From contig NZ_CP093528.1 in the NCBI RefSeq assembly GCF_022682305.1, positions 1,501,501 through 1,565,500 on the forward strand: a DNA stretch of 64,000 nucleotides. The letters run 5' to 3'. Under the pieces are notes generated by a model that saw nothing but the letters and a program-made list of their open reading frames with translations, was not told the DNA's origin and ran no database searches. Every line of letters starts with the position of its first letter. Position 1 is the first letter of the stretch. This DNA is from Shinella zoogloeoides. Lineage in GTDB: Bacteria > Pseudomonadota > Alphaproteobacteria > Rhizobiales > Rhizobiaceae. Below are positions 25,875 through 35,517 of this stretch, in pieces. A program made the position numbers and the translations under genes.

Positions 25875-27068
25875 TCAGGCCGCTCGATCGAGCAGCTTCT
25901 TGGCCTTGCCTTCCATGTCGAGGCGGGCGTCCTGATGCGGCTTGTCGCGCGCGACGGCAGTGATGCCCTGCACGAAATCGAAGATGCTCTCGGGCGGACG
26001 GCCTTCCTCTGCCAGGACTGTGTCGATGATCGTGCCGGTCTCGGCCTTGGAGAAGCCGCGTCGGCGCAGGAAGTCGGTGCGGTCTTCGTCCGTCCTGGCG
26101 ACGATCCGCTCGCGGGCGGCCTTGATGCCATTGACGAAAGGCAGGGGTGAGGAATTGGCGAAGTTCGCCAGCGCTGGCGCCGCCTCATGGGCGAAACGGT
26201 TGGCTGCATATTTGCTGTGGCGGATGCTGATCTCCTCGAAGTCCTCCACGCCCCACAAATTCCGATTCTGGCAGACCGCGCGGAGATAGAAGCTCGCCAT
26301 GCCGAGCGTCTTGGCGCCGACCTCGGAGTTCCAGCAGTAGAAACCCCGGAAGTAGAAATCCGGCGAGCCGTCTGGCAGGCGCCCGGCCTCGATCGGATTC
26401 AAGTCGTCGACCAGGAACAGGAAGACGTCGCGGTCGGAGGCATAGAGCGTCGTCGTATCCTTGGTGATGTCCACGCGCGGATTGTAGATGCCGGTCGACC
26501 AGTCGAGCACGCCCGGCACTTTCCAGCGGGTGTCGCCCGTGCCGTTGCCGGCGATGCGCTGCACGGCCTCGACCAGCTCGTGGTCGAAGATGCGCCCATA
26601 ATCCGGCCCGGTGACGGCGCGCAGCTCGACCCGGCCGTTGTCGGTTTCGAGTGTCTTGATCTGCTCGGCCCGATTGGAGGTGAGGCCATACTGCAGGTTG
26701 ATGGCGGCAAGTGCGGCAGGGAGCTGTCGCAAATAGGCGGCGGGCGCACCGACTAGGCTGGCGAGCTGGCCGAAGGACCAGTGTGTAGGCGCGATTGCCG
26801 CATCGGTGCCCGGCAGGATCAGCGCCAGCCGCTCTGAATCGTTGCGGTTCGCCTCGACGTGGATGAGCGCGCTCTCCACCACCCGCGTCCGGCTGCGTTC
26901 GGTACGGTCGCGAACCGTATGGGCCAGCTCCGACAGGGAGAGGTAGCGCTCGTCGGCCGGACGCGAGAACCACTCCGACGAGACGCGGCCGATCCGCTCC
27001 CCCCGGCTGACATCGACCTTGTAACCGCCGTTCGAGTCGCGGCGAGCGTCGAGGACCTGCATGTTCAT
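25875..27068 (-). CDS. DUF932-family protein
   Basis: A 397-residue protein of the DUF932 group of phage and plasmid proteins, recognised by the WFSRPADERYLSLSEL region and the middle block (FDHELVEAVQRIAGNG, then LFLVDDLNPIEAGR). Members are common next to ParB-like genes on mobile elements and some relate to anti-restriction or DNA-binding roles, but the function is not settled. The ATG at 27068 has GGAG nine bases upstream; a start at 27083 or 27110 would invade the conserved leader. It lies 175 bases before parB on the same strand. Confidence 0.85.
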   Translation of the reverse strand: MNMQVLDARRDSNGGYKVDVSRGERIGRVSSEWFSRPADERYLSLSELAHTVRDRTERSRTRVVESALIHVEANRNDSERLALILPGTDAAIAPTHWSFGQLASLVGAPAAYLRQLPAALAAINLQYGLTSNRAEQIKTLETDNGRVELRAVTGPDYGRIFDHELVEAVQRIAGNGTGDTRWKVPGVLDWSTGIYNPRVDITKDTTTLYASDRDVFLFLVDDLNPIEAGRLPDGSPDFYFRGFYCWNSEVGAKTLGMASFYLRAVCQNRNLWGVEDFEEISIRHSKYAANRFAHEAAPALANFANSSPLPFVNGIKAARERIVARTDEDRTDFLRRRGFSKAETGTIIDTVLAEEGRPPESIFDFVQGITAVARDKPHQDARLDMEGKAKKLLDRAA

Positions 27069-27130
27069 GGGATCAATCTCCATGACGGGCGTCGGAGACC
27101 TCTTCTCCAACCTTCAACCCGTCACGGAAA
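27069..27130 (-). promoter_or_regulatory. Leader of the DUF932 gene, shared leader family
   Basis: Reads CCGTGACGGGTTGAAGGTTG, then a purine-rich GAGAAGAGG stretch and GCCCGTC before the GGAG site. GACGGG and CCCGTC (27118-27123 and 27084-27089) enclose 28 bases, nearly as in the ParB leader. Confidence 0.55.
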
Positions 27131-27258
27131 ACCGGTCCACTCTCTCACTCTCAGCGGGGCGTTGCGGGGCAGCCGCCCCGCAGAAGGGGTCGGCCGAGAC
27201 CGAGGGCTCGGACGCAGGGGAAGGCTTTCCCCTTCGGCCGCTTCGAAAAGCTGATCGT

Positions 27259-27765
27259 TCAGATTGCAAAGGTGGCTTGCGCCGATTTTTCCCGCAGCCG
27301 CGAAACGGCGAAAGCCCCTGCCGGCAGCGGCTTCAGCAAGTCCTCTTCGCGCGTGGTGAGATCGAGCCAGGCCAAGCGCTGATCGCGTCGTAGGACGGCC
27401 ATCTGCCGATCATGATAGGGCGCGACATCGTCGTTCGCCGTGGTCGTCAGGATCGCATAGGCCTCCGGCCAATCCTGCGTCACCGGCCGCCAGATGCCCG
27501 CGAAATAGAACCAGTCGCCACTCGTCAGCGAGAAACTGTAGTGCTTATCCCGGCTGCGATGGCGGAATTCGGACGCAGGGATGAGGCAGCGATGGCTCGG
27601 GAAAGTCCGACCCTCCGCCCGGGTGACGGTGAACGGCCGCCCGCCATTCTCGCGGGGCTGAAGTCCCCACGGCAGCTCCACCATCTCAACATCGCCGCCG
27701 TTGCGCCTTATGATTACCCGGCGTTCGCTGAGGGATGCTTCGGAATCGAATACCGTCGCGCTCAT
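27259..27765 (-). CDS. SRAP-family protein lacking the catalytic N-terminal Cys
   Basis: A 168-residue protein of the SOS response-associated peptidase family (YedK/HMCES), whose members cross-link to abasic sites in single-stranded DNA through Cys2. Kept features are HRCLIPASEF with the conserved Glu and APYHDRQMAVL with the His. The N-terminus starts MSATVFDSEASL, with no MC start, and the first beta strands are missing. It therefore cannot make the usual Cys2 bond and may only bind DNA. The start is uncertain: the ATG at 27765 has no Shine-Dalgarno, and a GTG at 27789 would run through the LexA box. It is divergent from a normal SRAP gene. Confidence 0.82.
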   Translation of the reverse strand: MSATVFDSEASLSERRVIIRRNGGDVEMVELPWGLQPRENGGRPFTVTRAEGRTFPSHRCLIPASEFRHRSRDKHYSFSLTSGDWFYFAGIWRPVTQDWPEAYAILTTTANDDVAPYHDRQMAVLRRDQRLAWLDLTTREEDLLKPLPAGAFAVSRLREKSAQATFAI

Positions 27766-27772
27766 GATCTGT

Positions 27773-27787
27773 GAACATAGCCAGAAC
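27773..27787. promoter_or_regulatory. LexA (SOS) box between the two SRAP genes
   Basis: GAAC-ATAGCCA-GAAC fits the alphaproteobacterial LexA site (GAAC-N7-GAAC, or GTTC-N7-GTTC on the other strand) exactly. It lies in the short gap between the divergent SRAP genes and should control both. Confidence 0.82.
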
Positions 27788-27824
27788 ACAGCGGCCGGAC
27801 AAGAGCGGTCGAAGCGGAGGACAC

Positions 27825-28415
27825 ATGTGCAATGACTACCGACTTATGGTGGACGTGGCGTCGATCGTTGAGGACTTCGCCGACCTCAAGATCAAGATCC
27901 GCTTCGGCGAAGGCACGCCGAACATTGAAGCGCGCGAGGACATCAAGATCACCGACATGGGTCCGATCGTCCGAACGGTCGAGGGCGTTCGCGGCGACGG
28001 CGACATGCTGCAGCGGCGATGGAGCTGGCCAGGCCAGAACAAGCGCCCGGTCTACAATTTCCGCTCCGATGGCCGCGAATTCACCTCGAACCGCTGCCTG
28101 ATCGTGGCTGATGGCTTCTACGAGTTCACGGACCCCGCCGAGAAGGGAAAGAAGCGGAAGGACAAGTGGCTGTTCACCAAGCGCGGCCAGCCGATCATCT
28201 GCATCGCCGGCATCTGGCGCGCCACGAAGGATGTCGGCGAGGCCTTCACCATGCTCACGATGGAGCCCGGACCCGACATCGCGCCCTACCATGATCGGCA
28301 GATCGTCATCCTCGAACGCGACGCCTGGGCCGATTGGCTTGACCCCTCGGTTCCGGCTCAATCACTGATCCGTCCGTTGGCGGCCGGCACGCTGCAAGTG
28401 GAGCAGGTTGGATGA
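27825..28415 (+). CDS. SRAP-family abasic-site protein (YedK/HMCES-like)
   Basis: A 196-residue SRAP protein with the full active site: Cys2 (MCNDYR), the Asn-x-Arg of VYNFRSDGRE, Glu in VADGFYEF, and His in APYHDRQIVI. SRAP proteins shield abasic sites in single-stranded DNA by a Cys2 thiazolidine link. The ATG at 27825 has GGAGG just upstream and follows a LexA box by 37 bases, so it is SOS-induced. It converges on dnaE2 with six bases between stops, which fits a common role in damage tolerance. Confidence 0.92.
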   Translation: MCNDYRLMVDVASIVEDFADLKIKIRFGEGTPNIEAREDIKITDMGPIVRTVEGVRGDGDMLQRRWSWPGQNKRPVYNFRSDGREFTSNRCLIVADGFYEFTDPAEKGKKRKDKWLFTKRGQPIICIAGIWRATKDVGEAFTMLTMEPGPDIAPYHDRQIVILERDAWADWLDPSVPAQSLIRPLAAGTLQVEQVG

Positions 28416-28421
28416 CGCGTT

Positions 28422-31400
28422 CTACCGGAAATCCCGTGTCTTCACTTTGATCGAGTCGATGTGGAGGTCGGGAATGTAGATGTCGCGCGTGCGCAGGCCC
28501 TTTGGCGCCAGTCCACGCGGATCGGGCGTCGGCGAGCCGTGATGGAATTCATCGCCGCGTCCGTGCGGCAGCGGAAAGGCCGCATCCCGATCACCGACGC
28601 TGGCCAGGTCGGCCGAGAGATCGGTGAGGCGCTGTGCGACCAGATGCACGACTTCGCCCTCGCGCTGGATGCGTCCGCGCACGGCGAACATTCCGGCCGA
28701 CAGGATGATACGGCGGTTCTTCTCGAAGACCTGCGGCCAGACGACGAGGTTGGCGATGCCGGTTTCGTCTTCGAGGGTTATGAACATCACGCCCTTCGCG
28801 CTGCCGGGCCGCTGCCGGACCAGCACGATGCCGGCGGCCTCCAGCCAACGGCCGTCGCGGGCATCCATCGCCTGCTGACAGGTGAAGATTCGCCGTCGGC
28901 GCAGATCGTCGCGCAGGAAGGCGACCGGGTGGCTGCGCAGCGACAGCCCGATATGGCCGTAGTCCTCCACCACCTCCGAGCCTGCCGTCATGGGCCGAAG
29001 GCTGACGGCGGCCTCACTGATCTCGGGCACGAACTGCTGTTCATGGGCGGTGGCGGCCGCGAAGAGGGGCAAGGGTTCATCGCGTAGCGCTTTTATTGCC
29101 CAGAGCGCCTCACGCCGCGCCATGCTGAGTGACGGGCGGAAGCCGTCGCCCTCGGCGATCTGCACCAGGGCGGCGACCGGCACGCCGGCGCGGCGCCATA
29201 GATCGTCGATCGAGGCAAAGGGCGTATCAGCCCGCGCGCTGACGATGGCGGCGGCGTTGGCGTTCGCCAGCCCCTTGACCATGCGCAGGCCGAGACGGAC
29301 CGCGAAGCGGCCATCGTCGCCGGTCGGCTCCAAGGTGCAGTCCCAGCGCGAGGCGTTGATGCAGACCGGCCGGACCTCGACGTGATGGTCCTGGGCGTCG
29401 CGCACGATTTGAGCGGGGGCATAGAAGCCCATCGGCTGGGAATTGAGCAGCGCCGCGCAGAAGATGTCGGGGTGCCAGCATTTGAGCCACGCCGAGGCGT
29501 AGGCGATTAGCGCAAAAGAGGCTGCGTGGCTTTCCGGAAACCCGTAACTGCCGAAGCCTTCGAGCTGCTTGAAGGTGTGTTCGGCGAACTCCGGTTCATA
29601 GCCGTTGTCGACCATGCCGTTGATGAGCTTGTCCCGGAAGTGGGAGACGCCGCCGGTGAACTTGAAGGTCGCCATCGACTTGCGCAGCATGTCGGCCTCG
29701 CCGGGCGTGAAGCCGGCGCATTCGATCGCGACGCGCATCGCCTGTTCCTGAAACAGCGGGACGCCGAGCGTCTTGCCGAGCACCCTCTCCAGTTCGGGCT
29801 TGGGATAGTGGACCGGCTCCAGCCCCTCGCGGCGGCGCAGATAGGGATGCACCATGTCGCCCTGGATTGGGCCGGGCCGGACGATGGCGACCTGTACGAC
29901 GAGATCGTAAAAGGTCCGCGGCCTGAGGCGCGGCAACATCGACATCTGCGCGCGGGACTCGATCTGGAAGGTGCCGAGGGTGTCCGCCTTCCTGATCATC
30001 GCATAGGTGCGCGGGTCCTCAGCCGGGATGGTCGCAAGATCGAGTTGGACCCCCTTGTGGTCGGCCAGGAGGTCGAGGCCGCGCTTCATGCAGGTCAGCA
30101 TGCCCAAGGCCAAGACGTCGACCTTCATGAATTTCAGCGCATCGATGTCGTCCTTGTCCCACTCGATAACCTGGCGATCGACCATGGCGGCGGGTTCGAT
30201 CGGCACCAGCTCATCGAGCCGGTCATGGGTCAGCACGAAGCCGCCGGGATGCTGGGAGAGATGGCGTGGCGCGCCCATGAGCTGGCGGGCGAGATCGAGA
30301 GCGAGGCGAAGCCGGCGATCGCCGAGGTTGAGGTTCAGCTCTTCGACCTGCTTGGGCTCGACGCCTTCCTCCGACCAGCCCCAGACCTGCGAGGACAGGG
30401 TCTTGATCAGGTCCTCGGTGAGGCCGAGCGCCTTGCCGACGTCACGCAGCGCGCCCTTTGAGCGGTAGCGGATGACGGTCGAGCAGAGCGCGGCATGGTC
30501 GCGGCCATAGGTCTCGAAGACCCACTGCATAACGATCTCGCGCCGCTCATGTTCGAAGTCGACGTCGATGTCGGGCGGTTCGCGCCGCTCCTCGCTGACA
30601 AAGCGCTCGAACAGGAGGTCGTTACGGCCGGGATCGATCGAGGTGATGCCGAGCACATAGCAGACGGCCGAATTCGCGGCCGAGCCGCGGCCCTGGCACA
30701 GGATGTCCTTGGAGCGCGCGAACCGCACGATGCTGTTCACCGTCAGGAAATAAGGGGCGTATTGCAGCTTCTCGATAAGCCTCAGCTCGTGCTCGAGCGC
30801 GGCGCGGACGCTGTCCGGCAGGCCCTCGGGGTAGCGTTCTGCGGCACCTTCCCAGGTCAGCTTGGCCAGCGTCTCTTGTGGCGTCAGCGCCGGGTCGTCG
30901 CGTTCCTCGGGGTATTGGTAGGCCAGCTCGTCGAGCGAGAAGCGGCAACGCTCCGCGATCTGCAACGTGCGGGCCAGGGCCTCGGGATAGCGGCCGAACA
31001 GCCGGTGCATCTCCTCCGGCGGTTTGAGGTAGCGATCGGCGTGCCGCTCACGCCGTTCGCCCAGCGCATCGATGGTGACGTTGTGACGGATACAGGTGAC
31101 GACGTCCTGAAGGATGCGGCGGTCGGGCGCGTGGAACAGCACGTCGTTGGTGACGATGGTCGGCACCCGCATCCGGGTCGCGAGGTTGGACAGTTCGTGC
31201 AGACGGAGCTGGTCGTTCGGCCGGCGGCGCAGCGACAGTGCCATATAGGCGCGGTCGCCAAAGGCCTCGCGCAACCGCCGCAGGCGCAGGCCGCATCCGT
31301 CGTCGGCGTGGTCCGGCAAGAGAACGGCAAGTAGGCCCTCGCGATAGGCGACGAGATCAGCCCATTCGAGATGACATTTCGCCTTGCCGCCGCGCTTCTT

Positions 31401-31694
31401 GCCGAGCGACAGCAGACGGCAGAGCCGCGAATAGGCTGGTCGGTCGGTCGGATAGACCAGCACCGACATGCCGTCGGCGAGGTCGAGACGGCAGCCGACG
31501 ACGAGGCGTACGCCCGTCGTCTTTGCCGCCTCATGGGCGCGGACGATGCCGGCCAGCGAGTTGCGGTCGACGATGGCCAGCGCCTCGATGCCGAGCAGGG
31601 CTGCGGTGGCGAACAGCTCGTCGCAGCCGCTCGCGCCCCGCAGGAAGCTGAAATGGGAGGTGACCTGGAGTTCGGCATAGCGGGGGCCGATCAT
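28422..31694 (-). CDS. dnaE2: Error-prone DNA polymerase III alpha subunit (DnaE2/ImuC)
   Basis: A 1090-residue C-family polymerase of the mutasome. It has an N-terminal PHP domain ([17 protein letters not shown]), catalytic aspartates in PDIDVDFEH near residue 376 and KVDVLALGM near 526, finger motifs, and an OB-fold near the C-terminus ([19 protein letters not shown]). DnaE2 extends past lesions and causes most SOS mutagenesis in bacteria that lack UmuDC. Its ATG overlaps the imuB stop by four bases. It is the third gene of the LexA-controlled imuA-imuB-dnaE2 operon. Confidence 0.96.
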   Translation of the reverse strand: MIGPRYAELQVTSHFSFLRGASGCDELFATAALLGIEALAIVDRNSLAGIVRAHEAAKTTGVRLVVGCRLDLADGMSVLVYPTDRPAYSRLCRLLSLGKKRGGKAKCHLEWADLVAYREGLLAVLLPDHADDGCGLRLRRLREAFGDRAYMALSLRRRPNDQLRLHELSNLATRMRVPTIVTNDVLFHAPDRRILQDVVTCIRHNVTIDALGERRERHADRYLKPPEEMHRLFGRYPEALARTLQIAERCRFSLDELAYQYPEERDDPALTPQETLAKLTWEGAAERYPEGLPDSVRAALEHELRLIEKLQYAPYFLTVNSIVRFARSKDILCQGRGSAANSAVCYVLGITSIDPGRNDLLFERFVSEERREPPDIDVDFEHERREIVMQWVFETYGRDHAALCSTVIRYRSKGALRDVGKALGLTEDLIKTLSSQVWGWSEEGVEPKQVEELNLNLGDRRLRLALDLARQLMGAPRHLSQHPGGFVLTHDRLDELVPIEPAAMVDRQVIEWDKDDIDALKFMKVDVLALGMLTCMKRGLDLLADHKGVQLDLATIPAEDPRTYAMIRKADTLGTFQIESRAQMSMLPRLRPRTFYDLVVQVAIVRPGPIQGDMVHPYLRRREGLEPVHYPKPELERVLGKTLGVPLFQEQAMRVAIECAGFTPGEADMLRKSMATFKFTGGVSHFRDKLINGMVDNGYEPEFAEHTFKQLEGFGSYGFPESHAASFALIAYASAWLKCWHPDIFCAALLNSQPMGFYAPAQIVRDAQDHHVEVRPVCINASRWDCTLEPTGDDGRFAVRLGLRMVKGLANANAAAIVSARADTPFASIDDLWRRAGVPVAALVQIAEGDGFRPSLSMARREALWAIKALRDEPLPLFAAATAHEQQFVPEISEAAVSLRPMTAGSEVVEDYGHIGLSLRSHPVAFLRDDLRRRRIFTCQQAMDARDGRWLEAAGIVLVRQRPGSAKGVMFITLEDETGIANLVVWPQVFEKNRRIILSAGMFAVRGRIQREGEVVHLVAQRLTDLSADLASVGDRDAAFPLPHGRGDEFHHGSPTPDPRGLAPKGLRTRDIYIPDLHIDSIKVKTRDFR

Positions 31695-33214
31695 CCGAAC
31701 ACCCCATGCAGGAACCAGCGGTGCGATCCAGTGGCCGCATCCTCACCATCGCCGGCGCGGTAGATCCAGTAGCGTTCGCCGGCGTCATCCTCGATCCGGA
31801 AATAGTCCCGCACGGCGACCAGTTCGGCGTCGCGCTTCCACCATTCTCCGAACAAGCGCTCGGGGCCGTCGGCGCGCTTCACGCGTCGCCGGACACCGCG
31901 CCAGGTGAAGGACACCGGAGGATGATCGGGCAGCAGCGCGACGGTCTCGATCAATTCGGGACGATCGAGCAGACGCGGCGGTCGCGGCCAGTCGCCGGAC
32001 CATGTCGCCCCGGTCTCGGGCGACATGGCGGGCACGCGACAGACGGAGCGCTCGGGGACGTCGCTGGCGACCGGCGCGGCGCGATAGATGCGACTGCCGC
32101 CAACCCGGTTGGCGAGCGTATCGACGAGATCGGAGACGTCCGGCACGGTGTCGTCGATAAGGGAGGTGATGGTCTGCTTGCCGTCGATCGGTTCGGCGAT
32201 TGTCGCTGTGAGCGTCAGGATTTCGATACCGAAGCCGGGTTCGATGGTCTCGATCTTGTCGCACAGAAGCCGGGTCAGGCGCTTGACGTCGCGCACCGGC
32301 AAGGCCGTGCCGACGCGGACCGCCTGCATGATGTTGTCGACGCGATGGCAGAGCAGGTCGAGGCGCCGCGCGCCGAGGCCGCGTTCTTCGAGCGCCGCGC
32401 AGAGCTGGACCACCAGCTTGCCGATATAGCGGGCGATGGTCTCGGCCGCGCCGATCGGTTCAGGAAAGCTACGGCGGACCTCGATCAGGTCGTCCGGCCG
32501 GATCGGGTCGATGAGTTCGGGCGCGAGGCCGAGCGCCTGGTCGATCCGGCGGCCTAGCTCGGGTCCGAAGCGAAGCGTGAGCGGGGCGCGCGGCTGCGCG
32601 ACTAGATCGCCAATGCGGTCGAAGCCCAGCGTCCGCAGATTGTGGACCAGGGCCGGCGGCAGCCGGAGCGCCTTGATCGGCAGCGGCGCGATCGCGGCTT
32701 CGACGGCTCTCGGCGGGGAGATCAGGGGCGACCGGCCGGCGTATCGCGCGAGGGCGTGCGCCGCGCCCCAGGTGTCGGCGACGGCGGCGCGGGCGACGAT
32801 CCCCGAGCCCGCCAGGCGGTCGACCATGCCCGACAGCATGGCGTGTTCGCCGCCGTGCAGATGATCGGCGCCGGTCGTGTCGATGACGATGCCGTCAGGC
32901 AGGCAGGCGGCGACGATCGGGGCGTAGCGTTGCAGGACCCAGAGCGCGAGGCGGTCGAGTGCCTCGGCGTCGGCCGTGGGAGCGGCGTCCTGAACGAGGA
33001 GGCCCGGGACGAGGACCTGGGCCCTGGTCGCCGGCATCCCCACGCGCAGGCCGGCGGACTGGGCCGCGGCATCCGCCGCGACCACCACCCGCCTTCTCCC
33101 GTCATGGCCGATCAGGACGAGCGGCGCCTCAGCCGGAGGCGCCGCGTCGCCGGCCGTCCTGCGCACGCGATCTGTTGACCATGTGGGCAGGAAGAGCGAG
33201 ACGACCCGTGTCAT
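31691..33214 (-). CDS. imuB: ImuB, Y-family-like mutasome protein
   Basis: A 507-residue Y-family relative starting [19 protein letters not shown], the ImuB signature. It has palm/finger-like and little-finger-like regions and a C-terminal tail, but ImuB proteins lack the catalytic acids of true polymerases and instead bridge the beta clamp and DnaE2. The ATG at 33214 is chosen; the frame is open to 33241. It overlaps the end of imuA by 86 bases and dnaE2 by four, so all three are coupled. Confidence 0.93.
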   Translation of the reverse strand: MTRVVSLFLPTWSTDRVRRTAGDAAPPAEAPLVLIGHDGRRRVVVAADAAAQSAGLRVGMPATRAQVLVPGLLVQDAAPTADAEALDRLALWVLQRYAPIVAACLPDGIVIDTTGADHLHGGEHAMLSGMVDRLAGSGIVARAAVADTWGAAHALARYAGRSPLISPPRAVEAAIAPLPIKALRLPPALVHNLRTLGFDRIGDLVAQPRAPLTLRFGPELGRRIDQALGLAPELIDPIRPDDLIEVRRSFPEPIGAAETIARYIGKLVVQLCAALEERGLGARRLDLLCHRVDNIMQAVRVGTALPVRDVKRLTRLLCDKIETIEPGFGIEILTLTATIAEPIDGKQTITSLIDDTVPDVSDLVDTLANRVGGSRIYRAAPVASDVPERSVCRVPAMSPETGATWSGDWPRPPRLLDRPELIETVALLPDHPPVSFTWRGVRRRVKRADGPERLFGEWWKRDAELVAVRDYFRIEDDAGERYWIYRAGDGEDAATGSHRWFLHGVFG

Positions 33215-33881
33215 CGCACGCCTCCAATTCGAAATCAGCACTCTCGCCCGCGCGAGCGCGGATCAGCTCGACAAGCCAGCGGTGTCGGCCGACTCCCGGA
33301 ACGGGCAAAGTGGGTGAAGGCAGGGCCGAGACCCGCCAGCGGGTCATGGCGGCGGTTGGCTGGCCGAAGTCCGTGGCCTCCGTTTGTCGCCGCCAGCGGC
33401 GTAGCGCCAGGCCGATTGCACCGGTGCCCTCGGCGGCGAGTTGAAGGCGACGCGAGGCGGTCATCGACAGGCGGCCGATTTCTGCGACGACGGCGCCGAG
33501 TCCGCCATGACGCAGGCCTTCCTCGACACAGGCCAGGACGGTCTTGTCGTCCCCGGCCTCAACATAGATCACGCGATCTGGCGGGAGACCGGCTTGGGCC
33601 AACGCCGGTGCGAAGAGGTCGGGACGGGTGATGCACCACAGCACCTTGCCCTTGGTGCGCGCAGCAATCCCGGCGGCAAAGAGCGCGGCGGCGGCACCGT
33701 CGATCGCGCCGTTACCGCCGCCCGCGATCTCGTGCAGCGCGCCGAGCGCCAGGCCTTCGCCGGGGAGTCGTGAATCCACCTCGGCAATTCCAAAGGGAAG
33801 CACCGATTTGACGCGCCGGCTTTTGCCTTCGATCTTCTCGATCTGCGCGCGCAAGGATTCTATGGCGGGCTCGGGCCGCAA
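33129..33881 (-). CDS. imuA: ImuA, RecA/SulA-like mutasome protein
   Basis: A 250-residue RecA-like protein, first gene of the mutasome operon. The P-loop-like GALHEIAGGGNGAIDG near residue 50, VLWCITRPDLFAPAL and VIYVEAGDDKTVLACVEEGL match ImuA. It inhibits or loads RecA filaments together with ImuB. The start is taken as TTG at 33881 because GGAGGT lies 11 bases upstream; the alternative TTG at 33914 sits at the LexA box edge and lacks a ribosome site. A LexA box at 33919-33933 controls the operon. Confidence 0.9.
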   Translation of the reverse strand: MRPEPAIESLRAQIEKIEGKSRRVKSVLPFGIAEVDSRLPGEGLALGALHEIAGGGNGAIDGAAAALFAAGIAARTKGKVLWCITRPDLFAPALAQAGLPPDRVIYVEAGDDKTVLACVEEGLRHGGLGAVVAEIGRLSMTASRRLQLAAEGTGAIGLALRRWRRQTEATDFGQPTAAMTRWRVSALPSPTLPVPGVGRHRWLVELIRARAGESADFELEACDDTGRLALPAHMVNRSRAQDGRRRGASG

Positions 33882-33918
33882 GTTCGTTCCTGACCTCCAA
33901 GGGCGGGTTGACAAGCAT

Positions 33919-33933
33919 GTTCGCTATTTGTTC
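33919..33933 (-). promoter_or_regulatory. LexA (SOS) box of the imuA-imuB-dnaE2 operon
   Basis: On the minus strand GAAC-AAATAGC-GAAC, an exact alphaproteobacterial SOS box. A -35 like TTGACT (33956-33951) lies just upstream, so the box covers the -10 region, as expected for repression. Confidence 0.9.
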
Positions 33934-34000
33934 TACTTTTCGATTGGAAGAGTCAAGGTGGTCGCGGATTCGATCACGTTTCCGATCACGGGTGAGGGAG

Positions 34001-34594
34001 CTATCCCAGACCGACCTTATATCGGGCAAACAGTTCGCCGAGACGGTCGCGGTTTGATAGTATGGGCGTGGAAGCGATCACAGCCAGACGGTCGTGCGCC
34101 CGCTCGAACAGCGCGACGCAGAGTTCCCCGTTGTCGTGGTTGGAGCGGTAAACGACGCCATCGGCGCCAGCCGAATGATCATGGATGGCGCGCGACCACT
34201 CCTGCGCAACCGAGTGCGGACCGCTGGTTACAATGCCTGTAGCACCGATGCGAGCCAAGCCAGGGCCGTGAACCGAGACGAGCCGCAAAGGCGATGTGAC
34301 CTCGATCTCGCAGAATGATCGGGCCTCAAGAAAGCTTAGTGCAACGAAACGGGCGCCGATAGAGCGAAGGCACGTTTCGGCGAACGCGCCTTCAATCGTT
34401 TGTGAGAGGTAGGAGACGCCATACTGGCGTGTCGGATCATCAAAGCGGTTGCCGCCAGAGGACCCGAAAAAGATCGGGCTAAGTTCCGTGCGATGGATGC
34501 GGACCAGCCGAGCGCCTTTATCGATGATCTCTATGGGCAGATCGCGGGCGGCGAAATCGGCGGGCGGCAGCGGTCTCGGATCAGGCGGCGCCAT
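34001..34594 (-). CDS. RES-domain toxin
   Basis: A 197-residue RES-family protein. The conserved Arg, Arg-Phe-Asp and Glu positions are visible in VRIHRTELSPIFFG, NRFDDPTRQYGVSYL and EGAFAETCL. RES toxins break down NAD+ and stop growth, and are held by an antitoxin. The ATG at 34594 overlaps the antitoxin stop by 14 bases. It lies within the element beside the recombinase, a usual place for stability modules. Confidence 0.85.
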   Translation of the reverse strand: MAPPDPRPLPPADFAARDLPIEIIDKGARLVRIHRTELSPIFFGSSGGNRFDDPTRQYGVSYLSQTIEGAFAETCLRSIGARFVALSFLEARSFCEIEVTSPLRLVSVHGPGLARIGATGIVTSGPHSVAQEWSRAIHDHSAGADGVVYRSNHDNGELCVALFERAHDRLAVIASTPILSNRDRLGELFARYKVGLG

Positions 34595-35270
34595 GTTCGC
34601 CGTAAGCCGCTGCCGCCCTGACAACCTCATCTGTCTGACCTTTGCGGAGCAGATCGATCGGTCGCTGGCCTTCGAGCCTGGCGTCGCCAGTCAGCATGAA
34701 GTTGACTCGCATCCAGGCATCTTCGACGGTGAAGGCGTCCAGCACGTCGCGGATGCCCCGCAATAGCCCATTCTTGCCGATCTGAAACGCGGGGTAGACA
34801 TAGCCGTCGCCTACATCGAGCCAGAACACTTGGCTGCGCTCGCGTTTACGGCCGAGACCCTGCGGCGTGATGCCAAGGTGCTCAGCGAGCTGCTGCGCGG
34901 AAAGAACACCGCCTTCGGCTTTGAGCATTTCCCGCTTCATTTCGGAGCCGCGCAATAGCGCTTCGGTCAATGGGTCGGGCCGATCGGGCAGAATCTCGGC
35001 GCCGATGGCTGCCGCCTCGTGAAGTGAGCTGAAGAGAACGTCAGTGTCCGTTGACGCGCCGACCGCCGCCAGGAGCCGATCACGCGGCATGCGCTCGGCG
35101 ATGCGCGCGAGGGCCCTGCCGCTACGCAGCACGAAAGCCGCTACGAGATCCTCGCTTGATCCGGGTTCGGGGCGCCGGACACGCGTCGACGCGGCAGAGG
35201 TTGGTTCGCCGGTGAAGTTCGTTGCGCGGCTGCGACGACGCTGAGTACCGGCTGAAGCGGGAGGCGTCAT
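34581..35270 (-). CDS. Putative antitoxin of the RES toxin (Xre/MbcA/ParS-type C-terminus)
   Basis: A 229-residue protein upstream of and overlapping the RES toxin. It has a helix-turn-helix-like region (VLSAQQLAEHLGITPQGLGRK) and a C-terminal part with FMLTGDARLEGQRPIDLLRKG, which resembles the toxin-binding domain of Xre/MbcA/ParS antitoxins. It is longer than most, with an extra Arg-rich N-terminus. It likely neutralises the toxin and represses its own promoter, where a perfect AT palindrome lies at 35305-35316. ATG at 35270; a TTG at 35297 is possible. Confidence 0.8.
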   Translation of the reverse strand: MTPPASAGTQRRRSRATNFTGEPTSAASTRVRRPEPGSSEDLVAAFVLRSGRALARIAERMPRDRLLAAVGASTDTDVLFSSLHEAAAIGAEILPDRPDPLTEALLRGSEMKREMLKAEGGVLSAQQLAEHLGITPQGLGRKRERSQVFWLDVGDGYVYPAFQIGKNGLLRGIRDVLDAFTVEDAWMRVNFMLTGDARLEGQRPIDLLRKGQTDEVVRAAAAYGEHGAA

Positions 35271-35304
35271 GAGATGAGATCCCTTGAGAATGTTCAATTG
35301 TCCT

Positions 35305-35316
35305 GCTATATATAGC
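35305..35316. promoter_or_regulatory. Perfect palindrome in the antitoxin promoter
   Basis: GCTATATATAGC is self-complementary over 12 bp and covers a TATATA-like -10 for the antitoxin-toxin pair. It is a good candidate for autorepression. Confidence 0.55.
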
Positions 35317-35517
35317 TCATGAAAATGGAAACTTCAATCACCCGCGCAGACCGAAGCCAAACGTCGCCGATTCTTGGAATTTGCACTATTCCAGAGCCCG
35401 AAAACGACGGCAGGCGTAACCGCATGGCGTCCGGAGTATCCAAATTCCCGATGCAAAGAATGCCAGTAAATCATTGATATCAGTGAAGTTTAGATAGGAG
35501 TATGCGATTATGCGCTT

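Noticed and set aside
23969..25963. 664-codon open frame on the plus strand
   Set aside because: Antisense to the ParB-like gene and crosses its leader; composition is that of a shadow frame.
25875..27110. DUF932 start at 27110 or 27083
   Set aside because: Both would place codons in the leader shared with the ParB gene; the ATG at 27068 has a GGAG site at good spacing.
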